DNA of 43,263 nt from JAOZTV01 sp965371805 (GTDB taxonomy: Bacteria; Acidobacteriota; Aminicenantia; UBA2199): positions 1 through 43,263 of the forward strand of contig CBDUZW010000039.1 of the NCBI GenBank assembly GCA_965371805.1. The letters run 5' to 3'. Position 1 is the stretch's first letter. Each line of letters starts with the position of its first letter. Below are positions 17,931 to 26,456 of the stretch, piece after piece. The translations under genes were made by a program, and so were the position numbers. A model generated the notes under the pieces. That model did no database searches. It was given only the letters and a program-made list of their open reading frames with translations, and was not told the origin of the DNA.

Positions 17931-17998
17931 TCTTTCCTCCTTAAAATGTATTAAATTAAATCATATATAAAGAACAATATTCATTTTTTATGTTTCAA

Positions 17999-18727
17999 TT
18001 AATTTTTCAACCTTATTATTGGTACAAATTGAACCGGTATTAAGTTAATCTTTTTGATTTTATTTTTATTAACTTTTTCTAGAAGTACTAACTCCTGTAC
18101 GTTTTTTGAATATGCAACTGGAATTATCATTCTTCCTCCGATGGCAAGTTGTTCAATAAGTTTTGGCGGAATATGATTTAATGATGATGTAATTATGATC
18201 CCATCATATGGGGCATGTTTTTTCCATCCCTGATACCCATCTCCAGTTTTAAATTTTATACTTTTGTACCCTGCATTGGATAGGTTTTTCTGGGCAATTT
18301 TTATTAGTGTATCTTTAATCTCAATTGTGAATACATCTTTTTTTAATTCCGAAAGTATAGCTGCTTGATAACCTGATCCAGTTCCAATATCCAGTATTTT
18401 TTTGTATTTTTTATCAACAATTCCTGAAATCATTATTGCTGTAATATATGGTTTTGATAGGGTTTGACCTTCACCAATTGGTAACTCTCTATCTGAATAT
18501 ACATCATTATTGTTTTTTAAATTTACGAATAATTCCCTCTTTACTTTTAAAAAGGCATTTAGGATTCTTTTATCAAGGATACCTCTGTTCTGTATCTGGT
18601 TTTTTACCATAGCAATCCTTAACGTTTCTTCATTTAATTTTAATGGTTGATTAGAGTTAGATTCTATAATGAAGCAGAATGACATAAATAAGAAAAAATA
18701 AATTCTATAGATTCTGATTGCTCTCAT
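17999..18727 (-). CDS. pcm: exported protein-L-isoaspartate O-methyltransferase
   Basis: PCMT transfers a methyl group from S-adenosylmethionine to L-isoaspartyl residues of damaged proteins. Landmarks: 'NQIQNRGI', 'LPIGEGQTLSKPYITAIM' (family signature), the SAM loop 'ILDIGTGSGYQAAIL' and 'PYDGIIITSS'. The mature enzyme is preceded by a signal-peptide-like segment of about 25 residues (basic start, 'IYFFLFMSFCFII'), which E. coli Pcm lacks. So it is predicted to be in the periplasm, where SAM supply would be an open question. The -10 lies five bases before the ATG (leaderless), supporting this start and so the signal peptide. It is divergent from the DnaB-like gene. Confidence 0.88.
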   Translation of the reverse strand: MRAIRIYRIYFFLFMSFCFIIESNSNQPLKLNEETLRIAMVKNQIQNRGILDKRILNAFLKVKRELFVNLKNNNDVYSDRELPIGEGQTLSKPYITAIMISGIVDKKYKKILDIGTGSGYQAAILSELKKDVFTIEIKDTLIKIAQKNLSNAGYKSIKFKTGDGYQGWKKHAPYDGIIITSSLNHIPPKLIEQLAIGGRMIIPVAYSKNVQELVLLEKVNKNKIKKINLIPVQFVPIIRLKN

Positions 18728-18732
18728 AAATC

Positions 18733-18761
18733 ATTTTATCAGATTGCATAGAAATCAGCAA
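18733..18761 (-). promoter_or_regulatory. promoter giving a leaderless mRNA (pcm)
   Basis: Minus strand: TTGCTG (18761-18756), 17-base spacer, TAAAAT (18738-18733), five bases, ATG at 18727. No ribosome site. Confidence 0.6.
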
Positions 18762-18797
18762 GTTTATATATTTTATGAAGGATTTTTTTGATTTTTA

Positions 18798-18826
18798 TTG
18801 AATTTATTTTTTTTGTATGGTAAATA
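18798..18826 (+). promoter_or_regulatory. promoter giving a leaderless mRNA (DnaB-like gene)
   Basis: TTGAAT (18798-18803), 17-base spacer, TAAATA (18821-18826; last base off consensus), six bases, ATG at 18833. It is divergent from the pcm promoter, with 36 bases between the two -35 boxes. Confidence 0.45.
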
Positions 18827-18832
18827 TTTGTT

Positions 18833-19987
18833 ATGAAAAATGAAAAAGACAATAAAACTAGAATCATTTCCTCATTAAATGAAAATTCAGGAAAGACAAA
18901 AATAGTTAGTGGCATTGAGTCAGGTGAAACAAGGACAATTAGTAATGGTGAGTCAGGTAAAACAAGGATAGTGAGTAATGGTAATTCTGAGAAAACTTCA
19001 GAATTATTTGATCTAGGAGATAACGAGAAAAAGATCGATTCAGGTTTCTATAAAGATCCTATTTCTTTTGAAAAAACCATCTATGAGACAGATTTTGATT
19101 TAGATAAATTGTTTCCAGGCAGAACAAAATCGGGTCATGTGAAAATAAATAGAAATTTTCTGACTGATGCAGAACCATTTAGTTTGGAACGACTCAATCA
19201 GGAAACGAAAAATATTTCTGAAGGGATTTTTACCGGATTTAATACTATTGATTTAATCGGAGCTGTAACATCTTATAAACCTTTAGCTTTTTATGGATTG
19301 CCAAGAAAAGAGATAGCTCTAATCATGTTAAATTTATTAGTAAATATGACATTGAATTATAAAAATAAACATTTTCTGTATTTTACATATAGCGAATACC
19401 GAATTGATATGGAATTTAAAATAATAAATGTTTTAAGTGAAAGGACATTTGAGAATAAACACCATATGAATAATAATCTTGAACAATGGATAAAAGAGAT
19501 TGGATCAACAGAACTTGAACCCTTAATAGAAAAGGTGAAGAATCAAGAAAACTATTCTGGTTTAAGAAATTTCCTTACTCTTTCAGACAGAATTCATATA
19601 ATTGATGCAAATTATGGCTTTGAAGATCTAATAGATTCAATAAGATCCTTTTCAAAAGTATTTGATATAGGTGCTGTGATAATTGATAATGGAGAGGAAA
19701 TAGGTAAAATTAGTAAAATTTATAATGATGAATCTCCCAAAATAAAGTTTGTAACAGATGCAATCAGAAAAATTTCTCTTGAATTGGATTTTCCTTTCTT
19801 TTATGGCTATACTTCTATAGATGCAATCAAAAAAGACATTTCTGCAAATCTTAACTTCATAAATTTTTCTACAAGAGTAATTAAAGTTCGAAAAGAGTAC
19901 CCAAAGGTTTTTTTAGTTGATAATGATTCAGGTAAAGAATTAGTTTTAAACATTGATTATGATCTTTATAAGGTCGTTGGGATATAA
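18833..19987 (+). CDS. DnaB/KaiC-like RecA-fold protein with degenerate Walker A
   Basis: 384 residues. After a repetitive, Ser/Thr/Gly-rich N-terminus (about 1-60), residues 135-384 follow the layout of the DnaB helicase C-terminal domain: 'EGIFTGFNTIDLIGAVTSYKPLAFYGLP' (compare TGF..LD...GG...L..I.GRP), 'HFLYFTYSEYRIDMEFKII' (compare the SLEM region) and 'DIGAVIIDNGEEIG' (Walker B strand, compare VVIDYLQL). The P-loop, however, reads GLPRKEIA, lacking the Gly-Lys-Thr/Ser needed for ATP binding. It is therefore probably a structural or regulatory relative rather than a helicase. No DNA-replication gene is nearby. Function unknown. It is followed by a strong terminator. Confidence 0.6.
   Translation: MKNEKDNKTRIISSLNENSGKTKIVSGIESGETRTISNGESGKTRIVSNGNSEKTSELFDLGDNEKKIDSGFYKDPISFEKTIYETDFDLDKLFPGRTKSGHVKINRNFLTDAEPFSLERLNQETKNISEGIFTGFNTIDLIGAVTSYKPLAFYGLPRKEIALIMLNLLVNMTLNYKNKHFLYFTYSEYRIDMEFKIINVLSERTFENKHHMNNNLEQWIKEIGSTELEPLIEKVKNQENYSGLRNFLTLSDRIHIIDANYGFEDLIDSIRSFSKVFDIGAVIIDNGEEIGKISKIYNDESPKIKFVTDAIRKISLELDFPFFYGYTSIDAIKKDISANLNFINFSTRVIKVRKEYPKVFLVDNDSGKELVLNIDYDLYKVVGI
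18887..18985 (+). repeat. 33-bp tandem repeat, three copies, coding
   Basis: Three adjacent 33-base units (18887, 18920, 18953) encode the 11-residue repeat SGxTxxxSxxE: SGKTKIVSGIE, SGETRTISNGE, SGKTRIVSNGN. A looser half-copy precedes them (NKTRIISSLNEN). The unit is in frame, so copy-number change would not shift translation. The Thr/Ser-rich unit could be a phosphorylation or docking tail. Confidence 0.75.
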
Positions 19988-20016
19988 ATAACCATAAATT
20001 TATAGTTGAGATTAAA

Positions 20017-20051
20017 CAAGGAGACAGGCAAAACCTGCCCCTTGCCTTTTT
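20017..20051 (+). terminator. rho-independent terminator of the DnaB-like gene
   Basis: CAAGG and CAGG pair with CCTG and CCTTG (20017-20044) around a CAAAA loop, followed by a CCTTTTTCTG tract. It also lies at the 3' end of the convergent dnaK. It shares AAACCTGCCC with the hairpin at 37063-37084. Confidence 0.75.
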
Positions 20052-20103
20052 CTGTTTGTAATAGTAAAAAAACTATTACTATATGTTGCTGGGGATAGCA
20101 ATA

Positions 20104-22029
20104 TTATTTGTTCTTATCTATATCCTCATATTCTGCATCAATGACTTCTTCTTCGTCACTCTGTGGCTCTTCAGGATTAGGTGCGTCTTCACTCTGTTTT
20201 TGTTCATCTGAAGCATTCTCATCAGAAGGACCTGCATTTTTATACATATCTTGAGACAATTTAGAGGTAAATTCATTGATTTTTTCTAACTCTGATTTTA
20301 TTTTACTTTCATCACCACTTTCAACAGCTTCTCTGGCATTTTTTATAATTTCTTCAGCTTCAGTTGCCATCTCTTCTGGAATTTTATCCTTATTTTCTTT
20401 TACAAGTTTTTCCAATCCATATGTTGATTGATCGAGTTTGTTTTTATCCTCAATAGCCTCTTTTCTCTTTTTATCTTCATCAGAATGTTTTTCAGCATCT
20501 TTTACCATTCCTTCTATCTCTTCATCAGAAAGTCCCGAAGAAGAAGTAATTGTAATGGCCTGTTGTTTGTTTGTTGCAAGATCTTTAGCCGTAACATTTA
20601 GAATCCCGTTTGCATCTAAATCAAAGGTAACTTCAATTTGTGGAACACTTCTTGGAGCTGGTGGAATCTCGGATAAATTAAATTTTCCAAGTGTTCTGTT
20701 ATCCTTTGCCATTTCTCTTTCACCTTGAAGAATATGTATTTCAACGCTGGGTTGGTTATCTTGAGCAGTTGTAAATGTGTCAGTTTTTTTAGTAGGAATA
20801 GTTGTGTTTTTCTCAATAAGTTTATGACAAATTCCACCAAGTGTTTCAATTCCCAGTGATAAAGGAGTTACATCTAATAGAAGTATATCCTTTGCTTCAC
20901 CACCAAGAACTCCTCCTTGAATAGCTGCGCCTGTTGCTACAACTTCATCTGGATTAACACCTTTGTTCGGATCTTGTTTAAAGAAATCTTTGACCAGTTC
21001 CTGAACCATTGGGATTCTTGTTGATCCTCCAACCATAATAACTTCTTTGATATCTGAAACAGTTACACCGGCATCTTTGATAGCAATTTTACAAGGTTCA
21101 ATACTCCTTTTTAAAAGATCCCCTACAAGCTGTTCAAATTTTGATCTTGAAAGTTTTTTTACAAGATGTTTTGGGCCTGATGCATCAGCAGTGATAAAGG
21201 GTAGGTTGATTTCTGTTTCCAAAGTGTTTGATAATTCTTTTTTTGCTTTTTCAGCACCTTCTTTAAGTCTTTGAAGTGCCATATTATCCTTAGAAAGGTC
21301 GATTCCCTGTTCCTTTTTAAATTCAGCTATAATCCAGTTTATTAAGGCATGATCGATATTGTCTCCACCAAGATGTGTATCTCCATTTGTTGATTTTACT
21401 TCAACTATGTTTTCTCCAATCTCAAGTATGGATATATCAAAAGTTCCTCCACCAAAATCATAAACAGCAATTAACTGGTCGTTTTTTTTGTCCATACCAT
21501 AGGTTAGAGCTGCGGCAGTTGGTTCATTAATAATTCTTTTTACATCTAAACCGGCAATTTTTCCTGCATCTTTAGTTGCCTGTCTTTGTGAATCATTAAA
21601 ATATGCTGGAACAGTGATAACAGCTTCTGTAACTTTCTCTCCCAGATAGTCCTCGGCAGCATCTTTTAATTTTTGAAGAATTAAAGCTGATATCTCAGGA
21701 GGTGAAAATTGTTTTCCATTTGCATCAATTCTTGCGCCTCCGTTTGGACCTTTTACTACTTTGTATGGTACCATTTTTATTTCTTCTGCCACTTCTGAGT
21801 ATCTTCTTCCCATAAATCTTTTAATTGAATAGATTGTGTTTTCTGGGTTTGTTACAGATTGGTTTTTAGCTACTTGCCCAACAAGTCTTTCTCCATCTTT
21901 AGCAAATGCGACTACAGATGGTGTTGTTCTTCCACCTTCAGAATTTTGAATAACCTTTGACTCTCCCTTCTCCATAACTGCAACACAAGAGTTGGTAGTT
22001 CCAAGGTCAATGCCTATTATTTTTCCCAT
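20104..22029 (-). CDS. dnaK: molecular chaperone DnaK (Hsp70)
   Basis: 641 residues, full length. The nucleotide-binding domain opens with 'IGIDLGTTNSCVAV' and includes 'VITVPAYFNDSQRQATKDAG' and 'VYDFGGGTFDISILEI'. The substrate-binding domain starts near 'LLLDVTPLSLGIETLGG' (about 390), the helical lid follows, and the acidic tail 'EEVIDAEYEDIDK' is the usual DnaK end. It works with DnaJ and GrpE, neither of which is next to it here. It is a single-gene unit with its own consensus promoter and a leader of roughly 90 bases. No CIRCE element was found in the leader. No good Shine-Dalgarno sits close to the ATG; a GGAGGAA is about 34 bases upstream. Confidence 0.99.
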   Translation of the reverse strand: MGKIIGIDLGTTNSCVAVMEKGESKVIQNSEGGRTTPSVVAFAKDGERLVGQVAKNQSVTNPENTIYSIKRFMGRRYSEVAEEIKMVPYKVVKGPNGGARIDANGKQFSPPEISALILQKLKDAAEDYLGEKVTEAVITVPAYFNDSQRQATKDAGKIAGLDVKRIINEPTAAALTYGMDKKNDQLIAVYDFGGGTFDISILEIGENIVEVKSTNGDTHLGGDNIDHALINWIIAEFKKEQGIDLSKDNMALQRLKEGAEKAKKELSNTLETEINLPFITADASGPKHLVKKLSRSKFEQLVGDLLKRSIEPCKIAIKDAGVTVSDIKEVIMVGGSTRIPMVQELVKDFFKQDPNKGVNPDEVVATGAAIQGGVLGGEAKDILLLDVTPLSLGIETLGGICHKLIEKNTTIPTKKTDTFTTAQDNQPSVEIHILQGEREMAKDNRTLGKFNLSEIPPAPRSVPQIEVTFDLDANGILNVTAKDLATNKQQAITITSSSGLSDEEIEGMVKDAEKHSDEDKKRKEAIEDKNKLDQSTYGLEKLVKENKDKIPEEMATEAEEIIKNAREAVESGDESKIKSELEKINEFTSKLSQDMYKNAGPSDENASDEQKQSEDAPNPEEPQSDEEEVIDAEYEDIDKNK

Positions 22030-22124
22030 TTTTTAGTATAAATTCAAGTTTATTGGACTCAAATTCCTCCATTATTTTTCAATTTTTCAGCTTTTTACAA
22101 TTCGTGTCTCTTTAAGCCATTACA

Positions 22125-22153
22125 ATTATAGTATAAATTTAATGTTTTGTCAA
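22125..22153 (-). promoter_or_regulatory. consensus sigma70 promoter of dnaK
   Basis: Minus strand: TTGACA (22153-22148), 17-base spacer, TATAAT (22130-22125). Both hexamers match consensus perfectly, the best promoter in the bacterial block together with the one at 38931. The leader of about 90 bases contrasts with the leaderless genes around it. Confidence 0.8.
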
Positions 22154-22284
22154 CTATTTAATATGAACGGTGTGAGATAAATATGAGTGCGCAGATGTCA
22201 ACTTGAGATTAGGTGAAGTAAAGCTACTTGAAAGTTAGCGATATTTATCAACTATTCAAAATTAAAAATTTAAAATAAAAACCC

Positions 22285-22313
22285 TTTACTTTTTTGTTTA
22301 TATTTAATAAAAT
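22285..22313 (+). promoter_or_regulatory. promoter giving a leaderless mRNA (DUF1566-type gene)
   Basis: TTTACT (22285-22290), 17-base spacer, TAAAAT (22308-22313), six bases, ATG at 22320. No ribosome site. The rest of the gap back to dnaK (about 22154-22284) holds only a short palindrome, AAGTAAAGCTACTT, near 22216. Confidence 0.55.
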
Positions 22314-22319
22314 ATAATC

Positions 22320-24155
22320 ATGGACATTAATGACAAAAATGATGATTTTCTAGGTGAAAATATTGATGAAATATTTGATAGCCAATTTAATGATGATTCA
22401 AAAAAAAAAGATAAAGAGAATGATACTTTTATTATTGATGATGAGTATTTAGTGGAAGATGAAATTTCTATTGAAGACGAAGATGATATATATGTTCTAG
22501 AAGAGCCGGGAATAGAGGTTGTTTCAATTAATAAACCAAAAGAAGAAACTGAAGAAAGAAAAATCTCTGATGAAAATGATGCTGATTTATCGTCTTATGA
22601 TATGGATGATGATTTCGAACTGCTTGAAAAAGAATTTGAATCAGTTGAAAATAATCAAATTGCAACTGAAATTCATGATAACAGAAGTACTGAACACAAT
22701 ATTAGTAACGAAAATGATTCATTGGATGATGACCCTCTAGATCTTGAGGATGAATTTGTAAATATGAAACCTCCTGAAGAAGCACCAAAAGAAGTTGAAG
22801 ATCTTGACGAGTTTGTATTAGAGAGTCATCAATATAGTGAGAATGAAGAAGAACCTCCTCCAATTCCATCTATTTCGAAGGATGGAGATGAGTTTGTTCT
22901 TGATACAGATTTTACAGAAGAAAATTCTATAGTACCTGATAATGAAATTGAGCAGTCAGAAACAGATGGGAGATTCTTTGATTCAACAGGAAAACCTGTA
23001 AATGATGCTGAAATATTACAATCTGAAAGACAAAAGATTAAAAAGATAAATCATGATAGTTCAGATAGTCCTTCTCAATCGGTACAAAGAGCTAAGGAAA
23101 GGATTGAGAGTAATTATAAATCTCCTATGACTGCAGTGAGTAGCAATAATACATTATTTGAAAAAAAAAACTTATTAATTGGTGGGTCTGTATTAGTTAT
23201 AGTAATTATTGCAGTTATATTTTTTATAATGCCGACATCTTCTGGAAAAACGGTTCCAGTACAGAAGAAAGAGCCAAAAGTAGATTTAAAGAAACAACTT
23301 GAAAGAAAAATGGCTGCTAAAGAAATGAAAAAGAAAGCAGCTGATCAAGATAGAATAAACAAACTTTTTTCATCAGCAAAAAAAAAATTTGAAAATGGGG
23401 AGTACCTGGAAGCAAAAAAAATTTGTAGTCAGGCAATAAGTATAAAAAGTTCAGAGGCACTTTTATTCTTAGAAAGAGAAATAAATGGAAAGATTGAGTC
23501 TATAAAAAAAGCAGAACAGATTAAGCTTCTTGAAAAAAAAGACATTAGCGATTATGACAAAGCTTTAGCCCGGAATAAAGTTGAAGCTTTTGAAAAATAT
23601 TTAAAAAACCATCCGGAAGGAAAATTTTTTGCATCAGCAAAATCAATGATTATCAAATTAACAAAATTAAATTATGAAAATAGACTGAAGCAGATCATTA
23701 ATAAGGCTAATTCTCTAAAACAGATCAGGTTAAGGGCAGAGTATGCAAAAATTGGAAAAGCAACAATTCAGGAAATCTCCAGGAGAATAAGGGTAACAAA
23801 TAATCTTGAAACTCAAACTATTGAAGGTGACAAGGTCATTATAGATTATTCTACAGGATTGATGTGGATAACGGCAAAATATAAGATGAAACTTGATAAA
23901 GCCAGAATTTGGGCAGTCAGGCATTATGCAGGCTACTATAATTGGAGATTTCCAACAACTGAAGAAGTTTTTTCACTAAAAAATATTGAACTTTCTTATT
24001 TGCAAAAGCAATCATTTAATGGTTATACCGTCTGGACTGGAGATAAACTTGTTGATTCATCTTATAATTGGATTTTGAATTTAGGAGATGGAAAGTTTTC
24101 TACTTCAGATATATATACGGGTCAATATTTGTTATCTGTCAGAACAATTAAATAA
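22320..24155 (+). CDS. single-pass membrane protein with acidic N-terminus and DUF1566-like domain
   Basis: 611 residues. Residues 1-260 are very rich in Asp and Glu with low-complexity repeats (e.g. 'DEFVLESHQ', 'DEFVLDTDF') and are probably disordered in the cytoplasm. One transmembrane helix follows (about 284-304, 'LLIGGSVLVIVIIAVIFFIM'), then a Lys-rich helical/TPR-like region ('AKKKFENGEYLEAKKICSQAI', about 350-375). From about 490 comes a DUF1566/Lcl C-terminal-type domain: 'DYSTGLMWITAKYKMKLDKA', 'YYNWRFPTTEEVFSL' and 'YTVWTGD'. This domain is lectin-like and extracytoplasmic in other bacteria. The topology suggests an inner-membrane protein presenting the DUF1566 domain in the periplasm. 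Function unknown. Confidence 0.7.
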   Translation: MDINDKNDDFLGENIDEIFDSQFNDDSKKKDKENDTFIIDDEYLVEDEISIEDEDDIYVLEEPGIEVVSINKPKEETEERKISDENDADLSSYDMDDDFELLEKEFESVENNQIATEIHDNRSTEHNISNENDSLDDDPLDLEDEFVNMKPPEEAPKEVEDLDEFVLESHQYSENEEEPPPIPSISKDGDEFVLDTDFTEENSIVPDNEIEQSETDGRFFDSTGKPVNDAEILQSERQKIKKINHDSSDSPSQSVQRAKERIESNYKSPMTAVSSNNTLFEKKNLLIGGSVLVIVIIAVIFFIMPTSSGKTVPVQKKEPKVDLKKQLERKMAAKEMKKKAADQDRINKLFSSAKKKFENGEYLEAKKICSQAISIKSSEALLFLEREINGKIESIKKAEQIKLLEKKDISDYDKALARNKVEAFEKYLKNHPEGKFFASAKSMIIKLTKLNYENRLKQIINKANSLKQIRLRAEYAKIGKATIQEISRRIRVTNNLETQTIEGDKVIIDYSTGLMWITAKYKMKLDKARIWAVRHYAGYYNWRFPTTEEVFSLKNIELSYLQKQSFNGYTVWTGDKLVDSSYNWILNLGDGKFSTSDIYTGQYLLSVRTIK

Positions 24156-24181
24156 TTTTGTTCTTTGTTTGTATTAAAGAT

Positions 24182-24913
24182 TTAATTTAGATTTAAATAT
24201 CTTTTGGAGTTGATTGATATCTCTCCATGGAATTCTATTTTTTTTAAGAAAATCCTGATCATTTTTTTGAGATTAATTTTTTCTTTTTCATGATATTTGG
24301 ATGGTGGATTGAGAAATGTCCACTTAATCAGATTTAGTTCATTTTCGTCAAATTTGTTACTCTCATTTTTAGAGCAATCATTACATAAAATCCCTCTGTA
24401 GTCATCTCTTATGAAAGCAGTTTTAATGTTTTTATCAAAGCAGCTATAACATATATCAGGATTAAACATTAAACCTTCTATCTTTAAAAACCAGATCAAA
24501 AAATAGAGGAGTAAAAATTCTATGTCCCCATTTTTTTCTTTGCTCTTTATTATTGATCCTATTAAACGGTATATTCTTGAATTAATCTGATTTTCCGGTA
24601 TTGCTCTCTGTAGAATTTCGGAGATCACATAAAAATAAAAAATATTTTTCGAATTCGATACCAGATCAAAATGGCTGGAAATGATTTCGCCTTTTGAAAT
24701 TGTTATAAGATTTTTTAATTCTTTCCAGTTATAAATGAAATGTCCCTCTGTAAAGAGTTCAAAAACTGCTCCAAATCGATTTTTATGCTTATTTGCCCCT
24801 GGAGCTATTCCCTTTTTTATTCCCTGATCCTCAGTTAATAAATAAACTAGTTTATCCTGCTCCCCAAACGGCTTACTTCCGATAACAAATGCATTATTTT
24901 CAGCAATTGGCAT
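24182..24913 (-). CDS. recO: DNA repair protein RecO
   Basis: 243 residues. RecO loads RecA onto SSB-coated DNA together with RecR in gap repair. The N-terminal OB fold is visible ('ENNAFVIGSKPFGEQDKLVYLLTEDQGI', then 'KGIAPGANKHKNRFGAVFELFTEG'), followed by the helical domain. A four-Cys zinc motif ('CYSC' about residue 154, then 'CNDC' about 176) is intact, as in the Thermus/Deinococcus-type proteins. It lies nine bases after mgtE on the same strand with no ribosome site of its own, so it is probably translated by coupling or reinitiation. Confidence 0.9.
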   Translation of the reverse strand: MPIAENNAFVIGSKPFGEQDKLVYLLTEDQGIKKGIAPGANKHKNRFGAVFELFTEGHFIYNWKELKNLITISKGEIISSHFDLVSNSKNIFYFYVISEILQRAIPENQINSRIYRLIGSIIKSKEKNGDIEFLLLYFLIWFLKIEGLMFNPDICYSCFDKNIKTAFIRDDYRGILCNDCSKNESNKFDENELNLIKWTFLNPPSKYHEKEKINLKKMIRIFLKKIEFHGEISINSKRYLNLN

Positions 24914-24922
24914 CGAAAAATC

Positions 24923-26290
24923 TTATTTAATGAGGAAAATAGCTGCAAGGCCAAGGAAACTAAACAATCCCGTTATATCGGTTACCATTGTTACAATCAT
25001 ACCTGATGCTAATGCAGGATCGAGTTTTAATCTCTTTAGAAAAAGGGGTATAATTGTTCCAAATAAGGCAGCAATAAATAGGTTTATAATTATTGAAACT
25101 CCAAAAATTATTCCTATATCCCATCTATTATAAATAATTGATGTAGCAACACTTCCAACGATACCAATAGAAATTCCACTGCCAAGACCAACGACAAGCT
25201 CCTTAAAAAGCATTTTTCTAGAACGCTTCCACTCCAGGTTCCCCAGAACGATTTCCCTAACCATAATGGCAACAGTCTGATTTCCAACAACACCACCAAT
25301 TGCTGGAATTATATGCATCAATATTGCTAGAATAATAAGATCTTCAATTGTACCCTTAAACAATGCAACAACTATAGCAGAGGATGATGTGGTTAATAGA
25401 CTTATAAAAAGCCATGGTAATCTTTTAAACAGTGATTCCTTTAATCCCAGTTCAGGACTGTAATCTTGTGTAACACCAGCCAATTTGTAAATATCTTCAG
25501 TAGCTTCTTCTTGAATAATATCAATTATATCATCAACGGTAACGACTCCAACCAGTCTGTCAGTTTCATCAACTACCGGGATAGCAAGTAGATTATAATC
25601 AGCAACAACTGATGCTACTTCTTCCTGATCTGTGAAAACATCAACTTTGTATATGTCAGTAGTCATGATCTCTTTAAGTTTAGATTTAGGTTTCATGAGA
25701 ATTAATTGCTTTAAAGATACAACTCCCTTTAATCTTTCACCCTCATCAATTACATATAAATAAAATGGTACATCCAGATCCTCTTCATTTGCTAGTTGAA
25801 TTGCAGAAATTGCATCACCTGCCGTTGTAGCTTCATCAAGAACGAGATAATCAGAGGACATGATTCTGCCTGCAGATTCTTCAGGATAGGCTAATTGTTC
25901 CTGAATATCAGCTGAATCCTCATGTTTCATTTTTTTTAATATTTCTATTTGTATATCTTCATCAAAGAGAGGAATCAAAGAAGCGGCGTCATCACTTGAT
26001 AGTTCTTCTAGAATAGCTACAATATGCTTCTGTTCTAATGGAGACAAAATCTCAATTGCAATTTCAGGCTTTATCTCACTTATTATCTCTCCAACTTGAG
26101 ACAATTCATTCTCTTTATCTAAAAAAAGTTGGATGATTATTAATCTTTCCTGTTGTTTTAAATTTTCTAATAATGTTGCAATATCAGCATAGTGTATTTT
26201 TTTTAAAGCATTCCATAGATGACCTAATGTTCTAAGTTTGATGAACTGCTTTGTATATCTTAATAATTTTTCAAGTACTGCCTGTTTCAT
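24923..26290 (-). CDS. mgtE: magnesium transporter MgtE
   Basis: Mg2+ channel of the inner membrane. The N-terminal superhelical domain (about 1-125, 'LSSDDAASLIPLFDED') and two CBS domains (about 130-250, with 'VIDEGERLKGVVSLKQLI' and 'VVDETDRLVGVVTVDDII') form the cytoplasmic Mg2+ sensor. A plug helix and five TM segments follow, with 'AIGGVVGNQTVAIMVREI' and 'DITGLFSFLGLAAIFL' of the pore. The frame is open from an ATG at 26305, but a promoter with a 17-base spacer places its -10 over that codon. The second Met (26290, 'MKQAVLEKLL') is five bases after the -10 and is the likely leaderless start. Co-transcribed with recO. Confidence 0.93.
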   Translation of the reverse strand: MKQAVLEKLLRYTKQFIKLRTLGHLWNALKKIHYADIATLLENLKQQERLIIIQLFLDKENELSQVGEIISEIKPEIAIEILSPLEQKHIVAILEELSSDDAASLIPLFDEDIQIEILKKMKHEDSADIQEQLAYPEESAGRIMSSDYLVLDEATTAGDAISAIQLANEEDLDVPFYLYVIDEGERLKGVVSLKQLILMKPKSKLKEIMTTDIYKVDVFTDQEEVASVVADYNLLAIPVVDETDRLVGVVTVDDIIDIIQEEATEDIYKLAGVTQDYSPELGLKESLFKRLPWLFISLLTTSSSAIVVALFKGTIEDLIILAILMHIIPAIGGVVGNQTVAIMVREIVLGNLEWKRSRKMLFKELVVGLGSGISIGIVGSVATSIIYNRWDIGIIFGVSIIINLFIAALFGTIIPLFLKRLKLDPALASGMIVTMVTDITGLFSFLGLAAIFLIK

Positions 26291-26295
26291 AGAGC

Positions 26296-26324
26296 ATTGT
26301 CCCATATTAATAATATAAATTCAA
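26296..26324 (-). promoter_or_regulatory. promoter giving a leaderless mRNA (mgtE-recO)
   Basis: Minus strand: TTGAAT (26324-26319), 17-base spacer, GACAAT (26301-26296; first base off consensus), five bases, ATG at 26290. It moves the mgtE start 15 bases inward. Confidence 0.45.
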
Positions 26325-26419
26325 GAGTTATTATTATTTGTAATATGGAATAAAAAATGAATTTTATTCTCTTAGTTATATGAGAAAAAACTTGAATTTA
26401 AAAAAAATAGGGGAGTAAA

Positions 26420-26448
26420 TTGACAGTTATGTTTTATACTGTTAAAAT
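26420..26448 (+). promoter_or_regulatory. promoter giving a leaderless mRNA (dsbD-like gene)
   Basis: TTGACA (26420-26425), 17-base spacer, TAAAAT (26443-26448), eight bases, ATG at 26457. No ribosome site. Confidence 0.65.
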
Positions 26449-26456
26449 TTTATATT

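Noticed and set aside
20438..21274. Open frames antisense to dnaK
   Set aside because: Shadows of a strongly conserved gene; no start signals and low-complexity Ser/Phe content.
22030..22319. Possible CIRCE or other heat-shock operator in the dnaK leader
   Set aside because: No TTAGCACTC-N9-GAGTGCTAA-like repeat is present; the short palindrome near 22216 is too weak and lies upstream of the promoter.
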